A stretch of 64,000 nucleotides of DNA from positions 124,001 through 188,000 of the forward strand of contig NZ_JACOQD010000002.1 in the NCBI RefSeq assembly GCF_014297365.1, written 5' to 3'. The first letter of the stretch is position 1. Each line of letters starts with the position of its first letter. This stretch comes from Winogradskyella echinorum (lineage in GTDB: Bacteria > Bacteroidota > Bacteroidia > Flavobacteriales > Flavobacteriaceae). Position numbers and translations under genes: made by a program. Below the pieces are notes generated by a model. The model ran no database searches and was not told where the DNA came from. It worked only from the letters and a program-made list of their open reading frames with translations. Shown in pieces: positions 8,885 through 18,447 of this stretch.

Positions 8885-9280
8885 ATGAGATTCCACACAA
8901 GAAAATGGGTAAAACCCGAAGATTTAAATCCTAATGGCACCTTATTTGGTGGTCAGCTTTTGGCTTGGATAGATGAAGAAGCTGCACTATATACTATAAT
9001 TCAGCTCGAAAATTCTAAAATTGTTACAAAATACATTTCCGAAATCAACTTTATGGCGTCAGCTAAACAAGGTGATATTGTAGAAATTGGTATTGAAGTC
9101 ACTAAGTTTGGAAAATCATCAATTACACTAAAATGCGAAGCTCGTAATAAAATGACTAGAGAGACCATCCTTACGGTAGATAATATCATCATGGTTAACC
9201 TAGGAAAAGATGGTAAACCAATACCTCATGGTAAAACAGAAGTAGAATTTGTAAAGGATAGATTAAATAGCAATACTTAA
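8885..9280 (+). CDS. Acyl-CoA thioesterase, hotdog fold (YciA/BACH-like)
   Basis: 131 residues, a single hotdog domain. The typical start RKWVKPEDLNPNGTLFGGQLLAWIDEEAA holds the catalytic acidic residue in the GG-LL-DE helix and the NPNGTLFGG loop. The later FMASAKQGDIVEIGIEV and FGKSSITLKCEA strands are as in YciA. Such enzymes hydrolyse acyl-CoA in the cytoplasm. A -7-like TATCTTTG lies at 8782-8789, about 95 bases before the ATG. The stop overlaps the end of the convergent mscS-like gene by four bases. Confidence 0.85.
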   Translation: MRFHTRKWVKPEDLNPNGTLFGGQLLAWIDEEAALYTIIQLENSKIVTKYISEINFMASAKQGDIVEIGIEVTKFGKSSITLKCEARNKMTRETILTVDNIIMVNLGKDGKPIPHGKTEVEFVKDRLNSNT

Positions 9281-10515
9281 ACTTTGTTGCCCAAAGTAAG
9301 CTCATAAATTTCTAAATCAAAATACTTAACGGCTGCTAATACATGGTCAAAAATATCACCTATAATAAATTCGTAGTTTTCCCAACGTTGGTCTTTACTA
9401 AATGCATATATTTCCATAGGAATACCTTGAGAGGTAGGTTCTAACTGACGAACCATTAGGGTCATGTTTTTATTGATAGCAGAATGATTTTCTATATATG
9501 TTTGTAGATACTTTCTAAAAACACCAAAATTAGTTAAGTTAACTCCATTAATTAGTACTGTTTTATCAGCTCCATGTGCAGTGTTATACTCACTTATTTC
9601 TTTCGACTTATTTTCAAGATATTTAGTAACCAACTGAATTTTTTTAAGCTTCTCAATATCTTCAGCAGTTAAAAACTTAATAGTCGATACTTTTATAATT
9701 ACCGAGCGCTTAATACGTCTTCCGCCTGAGGCTTTCATGCCTCTCCAGTTTTTAAACGAGTCCGAAATTAATGCATAAGTCGGAATAGTGGTAATCGTCA
9801 TGTCCCAGTTCTGAACCTTCACAGTTGCTAAGTTGATTTCAATAACATCACCATCTGCACCATATTTTTCAAACGTAATCCAATCTCCAATACGCACCAT
9901 GTCGTTTATAGATACTTGAATACTCGCAACAAAACCTAAAATGGTGTCCTTAAAAATCAATAGGATAACAGCAGAAGCAGTACCTAATGTAAAGGCAAAT
10001 TTTAAAAATGTAACACCAGTTAAAATTGATAATGTAGAAAACACACCTAGAATCCAGGCAAATATCATCACAACCTGTATATAGCTGTCTATAGGCTTGT
10101 CTTTATACTTTTGCAAGGTTTTAAGGTAATCTCTAATAGAATGTAAAACACTTTTTATAATTCTAAGTGTTAGTAGTATGGCAATAATTTTTAAGGTCTT
10201 CTCAATAATATCTTCTGTGTATGCAAAATCTGCAAACACTTGAGGTACAAACTCAATTAGTATAATTAGTGGTATAATATGCGCAATATTTCTAGGGAGT
10301 TTATTGCTTATAAGTATGTCATCAAAATTAGTTTTTGTGGTTTTTGCAACACCAGAAGAAAACCTCCATAAAATTCGTTTGGTTATAAAATCTACAATAA
10401 ACGCAATTAGCAAAAGCCCTAATAAAAGTGCAAGCATATTAAGGTATTTGGCTGCAGAATCAGACAAACCCTTTTCGATTAGTAAATCGTAAATAAAATG
10501 TCTTAGACTAAGCAT
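9277..10515 (-). CDS. Large mechanosensitive channel, MscS superfamily (YbdG/MscM-like)
   Basis: 412 residues. About five membrane helices occupy the first 185 residues. The MscS pore and beta domain follow (FAFTLGTASAVILLIFKDTILGFVASIQ, then VRIGDWITFEKYGADGDVIEI), with NWDMTITTIPTYALISDSFKNWRGM after that. The RRIKRS segment and the long C-terminal domain resemble E. coli YbdG. It is longer than the mscS at 6054 and belongs to a different subgroup. It overlaps the upstream DUF3817-like gene by eight bases, so the two are probably cotranscribed. Confidence 0.85.
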   Translation of the reverse strand: MLSLRHFIYDLLIEKGLSDSAAKYLNMLALLLGLLLIAFIVDFITKRILWRFSSGVAKTTKTNFDDILISNKLPRNIAHIIPLIILIEFVPQVFADFAYTEDIIEKTLKIIAILLTLRIIKSVLHSIRDYLKTLQKYKDKPIDSYIQVVMIFAWILGVFSTLSILTGVTFLKFAFTLGTASAVILLIFKDTILGFVASIQVSINDMVRIGDWITFEKYGADGDVIEINLATVKVQNWDMTITTIPTYALISDSFKNWRGMKASGGRRIKRSVIIKVSTIKFLTAEDIEKLKKIQLVTKYLENKSKEISEYNTAHGADKTVLINGVNLTNFGVFRKYLQTYIENHSAINKNMTLMVRQLEPTSQGIPMEIYAFSKDQRWENYEFIIGDIFDHVLAAVKYFDLEIYELTLGNKV

Positions 10516-10801
10516 GAGATTTTTTTAAGTACTTTTTGTCGATGTAAAAGGTTCCAAAAGGAATTACTGATGCTATTAAAACAATCCATAAAGTACGAGT
10601 AGACCATTTCATGTCAGAGCTTATTAATACTGCTATTACAACATAGGCCATAAATAAAATGCCGTGTGGCATACCAAGCATTTTTACATACTGAGGATCA
10701 TCTAAAAAGTATTTTATAGGTGTTGCTATAAAAAGTAATAAGATATAAGAAACACCTTCTAATAAGGCTGTAATTCTGAATGTTGGCAGTAATTTTGACA
10801 T
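10508..10801 (-). CDS. DUF3817 family small membrane protein
   Basis: 97 residues from the ATG at 10801 (MSKLLPTFRI); an in-frame ATG at 10819 would add six residues. Three hydrophobic segments and the pattern FRITALLEGVSYILLLFIATPIKY then GMPHGILFMAYV are characteristic of DUF3817, where conserved EG and HG motifs sit in the membrane. The function of the family is unknown. It overlaps the start of the MscS-like gene, implying translational coupling. Confidence 0.8.
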   Translation of the reverse strand: MSKLLPTFRITALLEGVSYILLLFIATPIKYFLDDPQYVKMLGMPHGILFMAYVVIAVLISSDMKWSTRTLWIVLIASVIPFGTFYIDKKYLKKSHA

Positions 10802-10934
10802 GCTATTTATTTTCTGCAAAAATACTCTAGATTACTATAACGACATTGTATTTTAACAGCTTTTAAGAAATAATTTAAAACTACGATTCTATTAATTATC
10901 TTTAAGCACTTATTTAATATACATCAACCAAATT

Positions 10935-13406
10935 ATGAAAAACTTTCTAACGCTAACACTTTGCTCACTAATTATCTTTTCCTGTGCCACAGCACAATCT
11001 AGTAGTAAGAAAAAAAGTAATGCAAAAACTGCGCAAACATCACCACCAGCGCCAAAAAAGAAACAGGGTAAAATTAAAGACTACGCTAAAGTTATTACAA
11101 AAGATGCTATAACGGATGAAGGTTTATTTAACGTTCATATGGTAGGTGAAAAATACTATTACGAAATACCTATAGAGTATTTAAATACAGATATGCTATT
11201 GGTAAGTCGTTTTTCAAAATTGCCATCAAATTTAGGAGGAGGTTATGTTAATGCTGGAACCAAAACCAATACTAGGATGATTAATTGGGAACGTTTTAAG
11301 AATAAAATTCTCATTAAAGAAAAATCATCTAGTGCAGTTGCAGCAGATAGTTTACCTATCAATGTTTCGGTGAAAGCCAATAATTATGAACCAACGTTAT
11401 TTGCGTTTGATATTGAAGCGTTTTCAAAGGATTCGTCTTCTGTAGTAATCGATGTTACTAAATTTTATAGTACAGATGTAAAAGCAATTAGTGGATTGGG
11501 TTCTAGATTACGAACAATGTATAAGGTTAGAAATTTAGATAACTCACGTAGTTTTATCAATTCTATGAAGAGTTTTCCGAAGAATATAGAGGTAATTCAA
11601 GACTTTACTTATAATGCGACGAATCCTCCTGTAAATACAGGTGATCAAACAATAAGTATTCAAATGAATCAATCGATGATTTTGTTACCAAAAGTACCAA
11701 TGCAGCCTCGTTATTTTGATGATAGAGTAGGTTGGTTTACATTAAGTCAATACGATTATAGTAGTGAAGAATTAAAAGCAGATAGAAAAACCTATTTAAG
11801 ACGTTGGAAATTAATTCCAAAAGATATCGAAGCTTATAAACGAGGTGAGCTAGTAGAGCCTGTAAAACCTATAGTATATTATTTAGATCCTGCTACACCA
11901 GAAAAGTTTAGATCGTATATGAAAGATGGTATTGAGCTTTGGCAAAAAGCGTTTGAAGCTGCTGGATTTAAAAATGCCATAATTGCTAAAGATCCTCCAA
12001 CCAAAGAAGAAGACCCAGAGTTTTCTCCAGAAGATATTAGGTATTCGGTTGTAAGATATGTGGCAAGTACAACACGTAATGCAACAGGACCAAGTGTTTC
12101 CGATCCACGTAGTGGTGAGATAATTGAAAGCGATATTATATGGTATCATAACCATTTACGCTCATATAGAAACCGTTATTTGTTAGAAACAGGAGCGGCA
12201 AATCCATCTGCTAGAACTTTAAATACTCCAGACGAAGAAATTGGTGAAATGATGAAAATGGTGATCGCTCACGAGGTTGGTCATACATTAGGTTTGCCTC
12301 ACAATATGAGTGCAAGTTACGCTTACGATGTAGAGAGTTATAGAGATGGTGCATTTACACAAAAAAATGGAATAGCTGCTACAATTATGGATTATGCACG
12401 CTACAATTATATTGCGCAACCAGGCGACACAAACATAAGGTTTGTTAGACAATTAGGACCTTACGATGATTATGCTATTAACTTTGGATATCGCTATATT
12501 CCAGGTGCAAATTCACCAGACGAAGAAAAAGAAATATTGAATAGCTGGATAATGGAGAAAGCTGGTGACCCAAAGTATAAATTTGGGAAGCAAAGTAGCC
12601 GTTTCGATCCTACTGCTCAAACTGAAGATATAGGAAACAATAGTATTAAAGCTAGTACTTATGGACTTAAAAACTTAAAAATTGTTGCAAAGAATTTACC
12701 AAGTTGGACGAGTGATAAAACGGATAATTACGAAGACTTATCAGAGCTTTATGGGGAAATGTTAGGTGTTTGGAGTCGTTATGTCGGACACGTCGTTACA
12801 CATGTTGGTGGAGTAGTAGAAGACACTAAAAATCCATCGCAAGAGGGTGAAGTTTATGGTCCAGTTGATAAGGCTTATCAGAAATCTGCAATGCAATGGT
12901 TGCAGAAAAATGCTTTTGCTACACCAGAATGGTTACTAGATGACGCTATTTTAAAAAATATTAACTATGCAGGTTATACAGATCGTATAAGAAGCTTACA
13001 ATCACGTCACTTAAACAATTTATTAAATTTTGAACGTTTAGGTAGGTTAATAGACCATAAAGCCATGGATGCTAAGAATTATTCGGCTTTAGATATGTTG
13101 AGAGATTTGCGCATTGGACTTTGGTCAGAGACAAGAGCTGGATCTAATGTTACAGTTTATAGACGTAATTTGCAACGTGCGTATTTAGATAGAATGGCAT
13201 ATTTAATGACTGAAGAGTTAAATCCACAACGTAGCAGACAATATTTTAATGTTAACCAGTCAGATGTTAGAGCTTTGGTTAGAGGTGAGTTAAACCAATT
13301 AAAAAGTGTGCTTAGTTCAGCGTCTAAATCGGCTTTAAATACCGAAACTAAATACCATTACAGAGATTGTATAGAACGAATAAAAAATGTATTAGACCCA
13401 AAATAA
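10935..13406 (+). CDS. Zinc metalloprotease lipoprotein (DUF5117/DUF5118 type, metzincin-like)
   Basis: 823 residues. A lipoprotein signal with Cys at 17 (IIFSC) is followed by a Lys-rich linker and a long N-terminal region of the DUF5118/DUF5117 kind (DYAKVITKDAITDEGLFNVHMV). The zinc site HEVGHTLGLPHN near residue 443 has the metzincin HExxHxxGxxH spacing, preceded by ARTLNTPDEEIGEMMKMVI and followed by TIMDYARYNYIAQPGD, a Met-turn-like segment. The length and order match secreted Bacteroidota metalloproteases of peptidase clan MA. It probably faces the periplasm or cell surface and degrades protein. The next gene begins one base after the stop. Confidence 0.85.
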   Translation: MKNFLTLTLCSLIIFSCATAQSSSKKKSNAKTAQTSPPAPKKKQGKIKDYAKVITKDAITDEGLFNVHMVGEKYYYEIPIEYLNTDMLLVSRFSKLPSNLGGGYVNAGTKTNTRMINWERFKNKILIKEKSSSAVAADSLPINVSVKANNYEPTLFAFDIEAFSKDSSSVVIDVTKFYSTDVKAISGLGSRLRTMYKVRNLDNSRSFINSMKSFPKNIEVIQDFTYNATNPPVNTGDQTISIQMNQSMILLPKVPMQPRYFDDRVGWFTLSQYDYSSEELKADRKTYLRRWKLIPKDIEAYKRGELVEPVKPIVYYLDPATPEKFRSYMKDGIELWQKAFEAAGFKNAIIAKDPPTKEEDPEFSPEDIRYSVVRYVASTTRNATGPSVSDPRSGEIIESDIIWYHNHLRSYRNRYLLETGAANPSARTLNTPDEEIGEMMKMVIAHEVGHTLGLPHNMSASYAYDVESYRDGAFTQKNGIAATIMDYARYNYIAQPGDTNIRFVRQLGPYDDYAINFGYRYIPGANSPDEEKEILNSWIMEKAGDPKYKFGKQSSRFDPTAQTEDIGNNSIKASTYGLKNLKIVAKNLPSWTSDKTDNYEDLSELYGEMLGVWSRYVGHVVTHVGGVVEDTKNPSQEGEVYGPVDKAYQKSAMQWLQKNAFATPEWLLDDAILKNINYAGYTDRIRSLQSRHLNNLLNFERLGRLIDHKAMDAKNYSALDMLRDLRIGLWSETRAGSNVTVYRRNLQRAYLDRMAYLMTEELNPQRSRQYFNVNQSDVRALVRGELNQLKSVLSSASKSALNTETKYHYRDCIERIKNVLDPK

Positions 13407-13407
13407 T

Positions 13408-13872
13408 ATGAAAAAATTAATAGTAACAATTGTACTGCTTTGCATATCATCATTAGCTTTAATATACGGGCAACAACAGACTCAAAAAGAGCAGTTTAAA
13501 GTAACTTACAATGCTTCTAAAGCATTAGTAAAATCGCAACAATTTAGTTTTGTTGGTGAAGTTGTATATAATAATAAACACAGAGAGCTTTTAGGTGCAG
13601 AGTCTAACACTCTAAAGATTGATAAGTCTGATATTTCTGGTAAAATAATATCATTGAGCACAGCCAATAAATCTTTTGATTTAAATGGTAAACTTGAAGA
13701 TTTTAAGGCTACATACGATGATGACAAACAACATATTGCTATTAGTTTTAAGGTTGATAGTTCTAATGAAAAATTAGATGTATTTATAGATATAAAGGCA
13801 AATGGTAAAGCTTTTTTAACAGTAGCTTCTGGTAATCATTCTAATATATCTTGGACAGGACATCTTAAATAA
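13408..13872 (+). CDS. Secreted DUF4251-like protein
   Basis: 154 residues with an N-terminal signal peptide (about 1-21, ending IYGQ). The rest alternates short beta strands and ends ISWTGHL. The pattern (FSFVGEVVYN..., FDLNGKLEDFKATYDDD, then a final G-N-I-S-W-x-G-x-L) resembles the DUF4251 lipoprotein at 20597, but more weakly. It starts one base after the metalloprotease stop, so the two are almost certainly one operon. A role as an accessory or partner of the protease is inference. Confidence 0.6.
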   Translation: MKKLIVTIVLLCISSLALIYGQQQTQKEQFKVTYNASKALVKSQQFSFVGEVVYNNKHRELLGAESNTLKIDKSDISGKIISLSTANKSFDLNGKLEDFKATYDDDKQHIAISFKVDSSNEKLDVFIDIKANGKAFLTVASGNHSNISWTGHLK

Positions 13873-13884
13873 ATCATAAAAGTG

Positions 13885-13892
13885 TATCTTTG
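13885..13892 (+). promoter_or_regulatory. -7 box of a promoter with a long leader for the cold-shock gene
   Basis: TATCTTTG matches the Bacteroidota -7 consensus, but no good -33 TTG is at the right distance. It would leave about 145 bases of leader before the ATG at 14042. Long leaders are usual for cold-shock mRNAs. Confidence 0.3.
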
Positions 13893-14041
13893 TAATCAGT
13901 TTATTGAAGATACACCGCACTAGTAACATATATTCTAAGTTATTTTTTTGGTTCAAATACGATTCATGGTTAAGCTAATTAACTCGTCTTCACTATTTTA
14001 CATTTTCATAAGCGAGCATATATTAATTTTTAAAACAACGA

Positions 14042-14497
14042 ATGGCTAAATCACAACAGACTTTTAGTAAAAGTGAAAAAGAGAAAAAGAGATTAAAAAA
14101 GAGAGAGGATAAGCGTAAGAAGATGGAAGCGCGTAAACTCGCAAAAGAAGAAAATGGTTCTGGAGGTATTCCTTTGGCTTATGTAGATCATAATGGAAAC
14201 CTTACAGATACACCACCAGATCCATCAATGAAGATTAAAGTAAAAGCTAAGAATATTGTTCTTGGAGTTCCACAGAAGGAGGATAGTGATGAGGAATTTG
14301 ACCCTATCAGAAATGGAAAAGTGTCGTTCTACGATAGCTCTAAAGGGTTTGGTTTTATTATAGATACCGAAACAAACGAAAAGCATTTTACGCACGTCAG
14401 TGGTATTATTGATGAAATTACAGAAAATGATAAAGTAACTTTTGAACTTGAAAAAGGACAGCGCGGCATGAATGCTGTTAAAGTTAAAAAAGCATAA
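14042..14497 (+). CDS. Cold-shock-domain protein with basic N-terminal extension
   Basis: 151 residues. The first 40 are extremely Lys/Arg/Glu-rich (KSEKEKKRLKKREDKRKKMEARK), probably a charged helix. A linker follows, then a C-terminal cold-shock domain (about 89-151) with GKVSFYDSSKGFGFI and KHFTHVSGI, the RNP1- and RNP2-like motifs. The domain binds single-stranded RNA or DNA, and the basic tail may add RNA affinity. It is a flavobacterial variant distinct from the plain CspA at 24672. A hairpin follows the gene. Confidence 0.85.
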   Translation: MAKSQQTFSKSEKEKKRLKKREDKRKKMEARKLAKEENGSGGIPLAYVDHNGNLTDTPPDPSMKIKVKAKNIVLGVPQKEDSDEEFDPIRNGKVSFYDSSKGFGFIIDTETNEKHFTHVSGIIDEITENDKVTFELEKGQRGMNAVKVKKA

Positions 14498-14518
14498 CAA
14501 TAAGATTACAACATATAT

Positions 14519-14547
14519 AGCCATTATCGTAGATAGTGGCTTTTTTT
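14519..14547 (+). terminator. Rho-independent terminator after the cold-shock-domain gene
   Basis: AGCCATTATC (14519-14528) pairs with GATAGTGGCT (with G-T pairing), ending in a T run before the ATG of the next gene at 14562. Confidence 0.75.
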
Positions 14548-14561
14548 ATTTACAATTGTTT

Positions 14562-15026
14562 ATGAACCCTAGAATTGTCAATCTACAAGAGAAAAAAATC
14601 GTTGGATTAAAAAGCAAAATGTTGCAACATCAATATGGAAATATTGTAGCGCTATGGAAGCAATTTATGCCTAGAAAAAAGGAAATTCTAAATACTTCAA
14701 ATTCCGAATTAATTGCATTGCAAAATTATTCAGATTTTGGAAACTTTGAGAAACCTTTTGATATTTGGGCTTGTGTAGAAGTAACGGATTTGAATGTAAT
14801 TCCAGAAGGAATATTATTTAATACAATTCCTAAAGGTGAATATGCCGTGTTTCCTCATAAGGGCATGGATGCATCTGCAACTTATCAAAAGATTATGACA
14901 GAATGGTTGCCAAACTCTGGCTACCAAATAGGTAACAGACCACACTTTCAAGTGATGGGAGAGAAGTATAAACAAGGAAGTCCAGACTCTGAAGAGGATT
15001 TTTATGTACCAGTGAAGCGCAGATAG
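14562..15026 (+). CDS. GyrI-like effector-binding domain protein
   Basis: 154 residues from the ATG at 14562 (MNPRIVNLQEKKIVGLKSKM). A longer in-frame start at 14472 would cross the terminator and the previous gene and is rejected. The fold is that of the AraC effector-binding/GyrI superfamily: an opening IVGLKSKM strand, the central DIWACVEVTDLNVIPEGILFNTIPKGEYAVFPHKG, and a terminal YQIGNRPHFQVMGEKY segment with acidic tail. There is no DNA-binding domain. Such proteins bind small hydrophobic or cationic ligands; the ligand here is unknown. Confidence 0.8.
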   Translation: MNPRIVNLQEKKIVGLKSKMLQHQYGNIVALWKQFMPRKKEILNTSNSELIALQNYSDFGNFEKPFDIWACVEVTDLNVIPEGILFNTIPKGEYAVFPHKGMDASATYQKIMTEWLPNSGYQIGNRPHFQVMGEKYKQGSPDSEEDFYVPVKRR

Positions 15027-15042
15027 ATGGTGACAGTTTTAA

Positions 15043-17271
15043 TTAATTAAATTTCATGCGATAGTCACAACCACTCTTATAATTACTACATCCAAAGGCA
15101 GCTTTGCCTTTTAAAATTTTGCCTGTTTTGCACTTAGGGCAAGCATCACCAGCTTTTACAGTTTTTGACTTAGTCTGCTTTGGTTCTAGTTTTAGCTTAA
15201 AACCATCATCAAAACGCAATAAGCCATCAATGGATTTTCCATCTACTTTAAAGCCTTTTAAGTTGACTGTTGAGCCTTTACTCAATAATCTCAAATACTG
15301 ATTTTCGGAAATCTTTTTACCTCCATAATTCAACGGTAGCGTAAAATCGCAAGACTTTCCATACAAATTACAGCCGTAAGCCGATTTTCCTTTTAAAAGC
15401 TGTCCGGCTTTGCATTTAGGACACGAAGCTCCAACCAGTGTTTCTGCTTTAGACTTCGACTTCGCTTTCGTTTTCGAGTTCGAAACTGGTTTATTGTTTA
15501 CAGCAGAAATGCGGGTTTCAACTTTTTCACTTCGTACTTCATAGACTAAAGCATCCACCATACGTTTCATTCCAGATATAAACGCATTAGCACTTATTTT
15601 GCCTTTTTCTATGTCCTTGAGTTGCTTTTCCCAGGTACCTGTAAGCTCGGCAGACTTTAATAATTCGTTTTGTATAGTATCTATAAGTTGAATACCAGTT
15701 ACTGTTGGTAAAATCTGCTTTTTGTTTCGTTTTATGTATTTACGTCTAAAAAGTGTTTCTATGATGTTTGCACGTGTAGATGGACGACCAATACCATTCT
15801 CTTTCATTAAATCTCGTAGTTCGTCATCATCCACATGCTTTCCAGCAGTTTCCATGGCACGTAGTAGAGAAGCTTCTGTGTATTGTTTTGGTGGTTTGGT
15901 CTGCTTTTCTAAAAATGAAGGTTCATGAAGCCCTTTTTCACCTTTTGTAAAGGTCGGTAAGATAGATTCACCTTTGTTCTTAGAGGTGTCTGACTCAAAT
16001 ACAACACGCCAACCTTTGGACAAAATTTCTTTACCAGTTGTCTTAAAATTTACATCAGCTGCTTTTCCAATAACGGTTGTATTAGAAACTTTACAATCAT
16101 CATAAAAAACGGCTATAAAACGCTTCACAATAATATCATAAACTTGTTGCTCATTGTATTGCAGATGCGTTTGCATTCCGGTTGGAATAATTGCATGATG
16201 ATCTGTTACTTTTTTATCGTTAAATACCTTTGCTGACTTCTTTATTTTTTTATTTAACAAAGGTGTTGTAAGATTCGAGTAATCAGTTAATTTAGATAAA
16301 ATGCCTTTTACTTTTGGATACACGTCATTTGGTAAAAAAGTAGTGTCCACTCTTGGATAAGTAACAGCCTTTTTTTCATATAGTTTTTGAGCTATTTTTA
16401 AGGTGTCATCTGCCGAAAATCCAAACTTAGTATTGCAATAAACCTGCAAACCTGTAAGGTCAAAAAGTTTTGGTGCATATTCGGTACCTTTCTTTTTGGT
16501 GATAGAATCAATTTCAAACTCGTGCTCCTTAACTTTATTGGCTAAAACTTCACCATCTTCCATTTTTAAGAAACGTCCTTCTTCATAACTAAATAAAGTA
16601 TCTCTGTACATGGTTTGTAATTCCCAATAAGGTTGTGGCACAAAGTTTTCAATTTCTTTGTAACGATTAACAAGCATCGCAAGCGTAGGAGTTTGAACTC
16701 TTCCAACAGATAAAACCTGTTTATAACCGCCATGTTTTACAGTATATAATCGGGTGGCATTAATACCTAAAAGCCAATCTCCAATAGATCTAGAAAAGCC
16801 AGCGTAATAAAGATTATCATAATTTTCCGAAGGCTTTAAATTGTTAAATCCTTCTTTTATAGCTTCTGTGGTTAAAGAGGAAATCCAGAGACGTTGTACT
16901 TTACCTTTATACTTCGCTTCATTGATTACCCAACGTTGTATCAATTCACCTTCTTGGCCAGCATCACCGCAGTTTATAACAACCTCTGCTTTATCAAAAA
17001 GACTTTTTACAATTTTGAATTGCTTTTTAATACCATCATTATTTGACACTTTTACCTGAAATTTTTCAGGTAGCATAGGTAAATTATTTAAATCCCAGCT
17101 TTTCCAATACGGTTTATAATCTGCGGGTTCAAATAAGGTGCAAAGATGTCCGAAGGTGTAGGTTACTGCATATCCATTGCCTTCATAGTAACCATCACGT
17201 TTTGTGGTGGCACCAAGCACAGAGGCAATTTCTCTGGCAACACTAGGTTTTTCGGCAATACAGACTTTCAA
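15043..17271 (-). CDS. topB: DNA topoisomerase III (type IA)
   Basis: 742 residues. The N-terminal TOPRIM domain has MKVCIAEKPSVAREIA and the metal-binding GDAGQEGELI near residue 102. The active-site motif AVTYPRVDTTFLPNDVYP near residue 305 holds the catalytic Tyr, and the ENGIGRPSTRANIIETL motif is present. Two C-terminal four-cysteine zinc ribbons (CPKCKAGQLLKGKSAYGC and CPKCKTGKILKGKAAFGC) end the protein. It relaxes and decatenates DNA by cutting one strand. The gene stands alone on the minus strand. The order of domains is standard and nothing looks damaged. Confidence 0.95.
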   Translation of the reverse strand: MKVCIAEKPSVAREIASVLGATTKRDGYYEGNGYAVTYTFGHLCTLFEPADYKPYWKSWDLNNLPMLPEKFQVKVSNNDGIKKQFKIVKSLFDKAEVVINCGDAGQEGELIQRWVINEAKYKGKVQRLWISSLTTEAIKEGFNNLKPSENYDNLYYAGFSRSIGDWLLGINATRLYTVKHGGYKQVLSVGRVQTPTLAMLVNRYKEIENFVPQPYWELQTMYRDTLFSYEEGRFLKMEDGEVLANKVKEHEFEIDSITKKKGTEYAPKLFDLTGLQVYCNTKFGFSADDTLKIAQKLYEKKAVTYPRVDTTFLPNDVYPKVKGILSKLTDYSNLTTPLLNKKIKKSAKVFNDKKVTDHHAIIPTGMQTHLQYNEQQVYDIIVKRFIAVFYDDCKVSNTTVIGKAADVNFKTTGKEILSKGWRVVFESDTSKNKGESILPTFTKGEKGLHEPSFLEKQTKPPKQYTEASLLRAMETAGKHVDDDELRDLMKENGIGRPSTRANIIETLFRRKYIKRNKKQILPTVTGIQLIDTIQNELLKSAELTGTWEKQLKDIEKGKISANAFISGMKRMVDALVYEVRSEKVETRISAVNNKPVSNSKTKAKSKSKAETLVGASCPKCKAGQLLKGKSAYGCNLYGKSCDFTLPLNYGGKKISENQYLRLLSKGSTVNLKGFKVDGKSIDGLLRFDDGFKLKLEPKQTKSKTVKAGDACPKCKTGKILKGKAAFGCSNYKSGCDYRMKFN

Positions 17272-17331
17272 ATTGTTTTATATTTTGAAAGTGCAAAATA
17301 AAGAAATTTATAGTTTTTTGAAGCGATTTCT

Positions 17332-18270
17332 CTAGAGTTCTAGAACTAATTTCTGACCGATTTTTAAAGGTGCTGTTTTCTTAATAGAATTAACATCGCA
17401 AATTTTAGAGATAGAGAGATTGTTGCGTCTAGAAATACCATAGAGTGTATCTCCTTTTTTAACGACATAGACCTTTTTTTGTTTGACTAAACTTGCTAAT
17501 GCTGCTTCTTTGGTAGTTAAAACACTCACTTTACTCACACGTCTCGAGTTATGAAAACGTGCACGTGTCCACTCGTGTGTTACCCATAGTTCTTGAGCTC
17601 TAATGGTATTGGCTTCAGAAAAATCGAAAAGATATTCAGGATGAATGTATTCACCTTTATAACTTGCCACCAGGTGCAAATGACTTCCGGAAGATCTTCC
17701 TGTATTACCACCTTTTCCTATATATCCACCTTTAGAAATAGTGTCATTAGCTTTTACAGCAATATGCGATAAGTGTGCATACGTAGTTTCTAATCCGTTA
17801 AAATGACGCACTACAACTGTTTTTCCATGGCCACTACTATATCTGGCAAATCTTACAACTCCGTCTAATATAGATACTACACTATCGCCAGTTACCAAAT
17901 CTATATCAATACCTTGATGTGGTCGTCCTCTTCGCCAACCATAGCGCGATGTAATTACTTTTTTATGAGCAACAGGAGACGCATATACACTATCTGTAAA
18001 CTTTAATTGTAATGGAAACTGCACTAACGTATTTCGGTAAGGGTTGTAAACTGTTGTATCCCAATGTTCTGATTTAATATCTATAACTGGTACTGAATCT
18101 GTTGAACTTACAACAGGTATTTCTACTTCTTCAATAATAGTTTCATTATGAAATAAGCTCGTTTTAGGTAGTTTTATTTTTAGTGAATATGAAAGCGAAT
18201 CTTCCTGTGCAAAAATAAAATTGAGGGAAGCACTGCCTATTAAGACAATACATAAAATAATGTATTTCAT
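17332..18270 (-). CDS. M23 peptidoglycan endopeptidase with C-terminal LysM domain
   Basis: 312 residues. A signal peptide (about 1-21, ending IFAQ) precedes an M23 LytM-type domain at about 105-215, with the zinc ligands in GRPHQGIDIDL and SGSHLHLV and the YAHLSHI turn. A LysM domain for peptidoglycan binding is at 268-312 (KVYVVKKGDTLYGISRRNNLS...IGQKLVLEL). It acts in the periplasm on peptide cross-links. The HxxxD and HxH ligands are intact, so it is likely active rather than a scaffold. It is encoded alone, 60 bases upstream of topB on the same strand. Confidence 0.9.
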   Translation of the reverse strand: MKYIILCIVLIGSASLNFIFAQEDSLSYSLKIKLPKTSLFHNETIIEEVEIPVVSSTDSVPVIDIKSEHWDTTVYNPYRNTLVQFPLQLKFTDSVYASPVAHKKVITSRYGWRRGRPHQGIDIDLVTGDSVVSILDGVVRFARYSSGHGKTVVVRHFNGLETTYAHLSHIAVKANDTISKGGYIGKGGNTGRSSGSHLHLVASYKGEYIHPEYLFDFSEANTIRAQELWVTHEWTRARFHNSRRVSKVSVLTTKEAALASLVKQKKVYVVKKGDTLYGISRRNNLSISKICDVNSIKKTAPLKIGQKLVLEL

Positions 18271-18447
18271 AGAGGGATTAATATAATAGCATTTTCAATT
18301 GTAAATATATAATAAAAAATAATGTGTTGTTTACTTGTGTAAAATACTTATAAACAGCTCATTATGAAATGCATCATTATTCACATCGATTAAGCACATC
18401 TAGTCGATGCTTATCTATTAATTTAGCAGTATTAAACAAAACATATT

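Noticed and set aside
14472..14561. Long start for the GyrI-like protein
   Set aside because: It would overlap the cold-shock-domain gene and cross its terminator hairpin; the ATG at 14562 gives the family-typical N-terminus.
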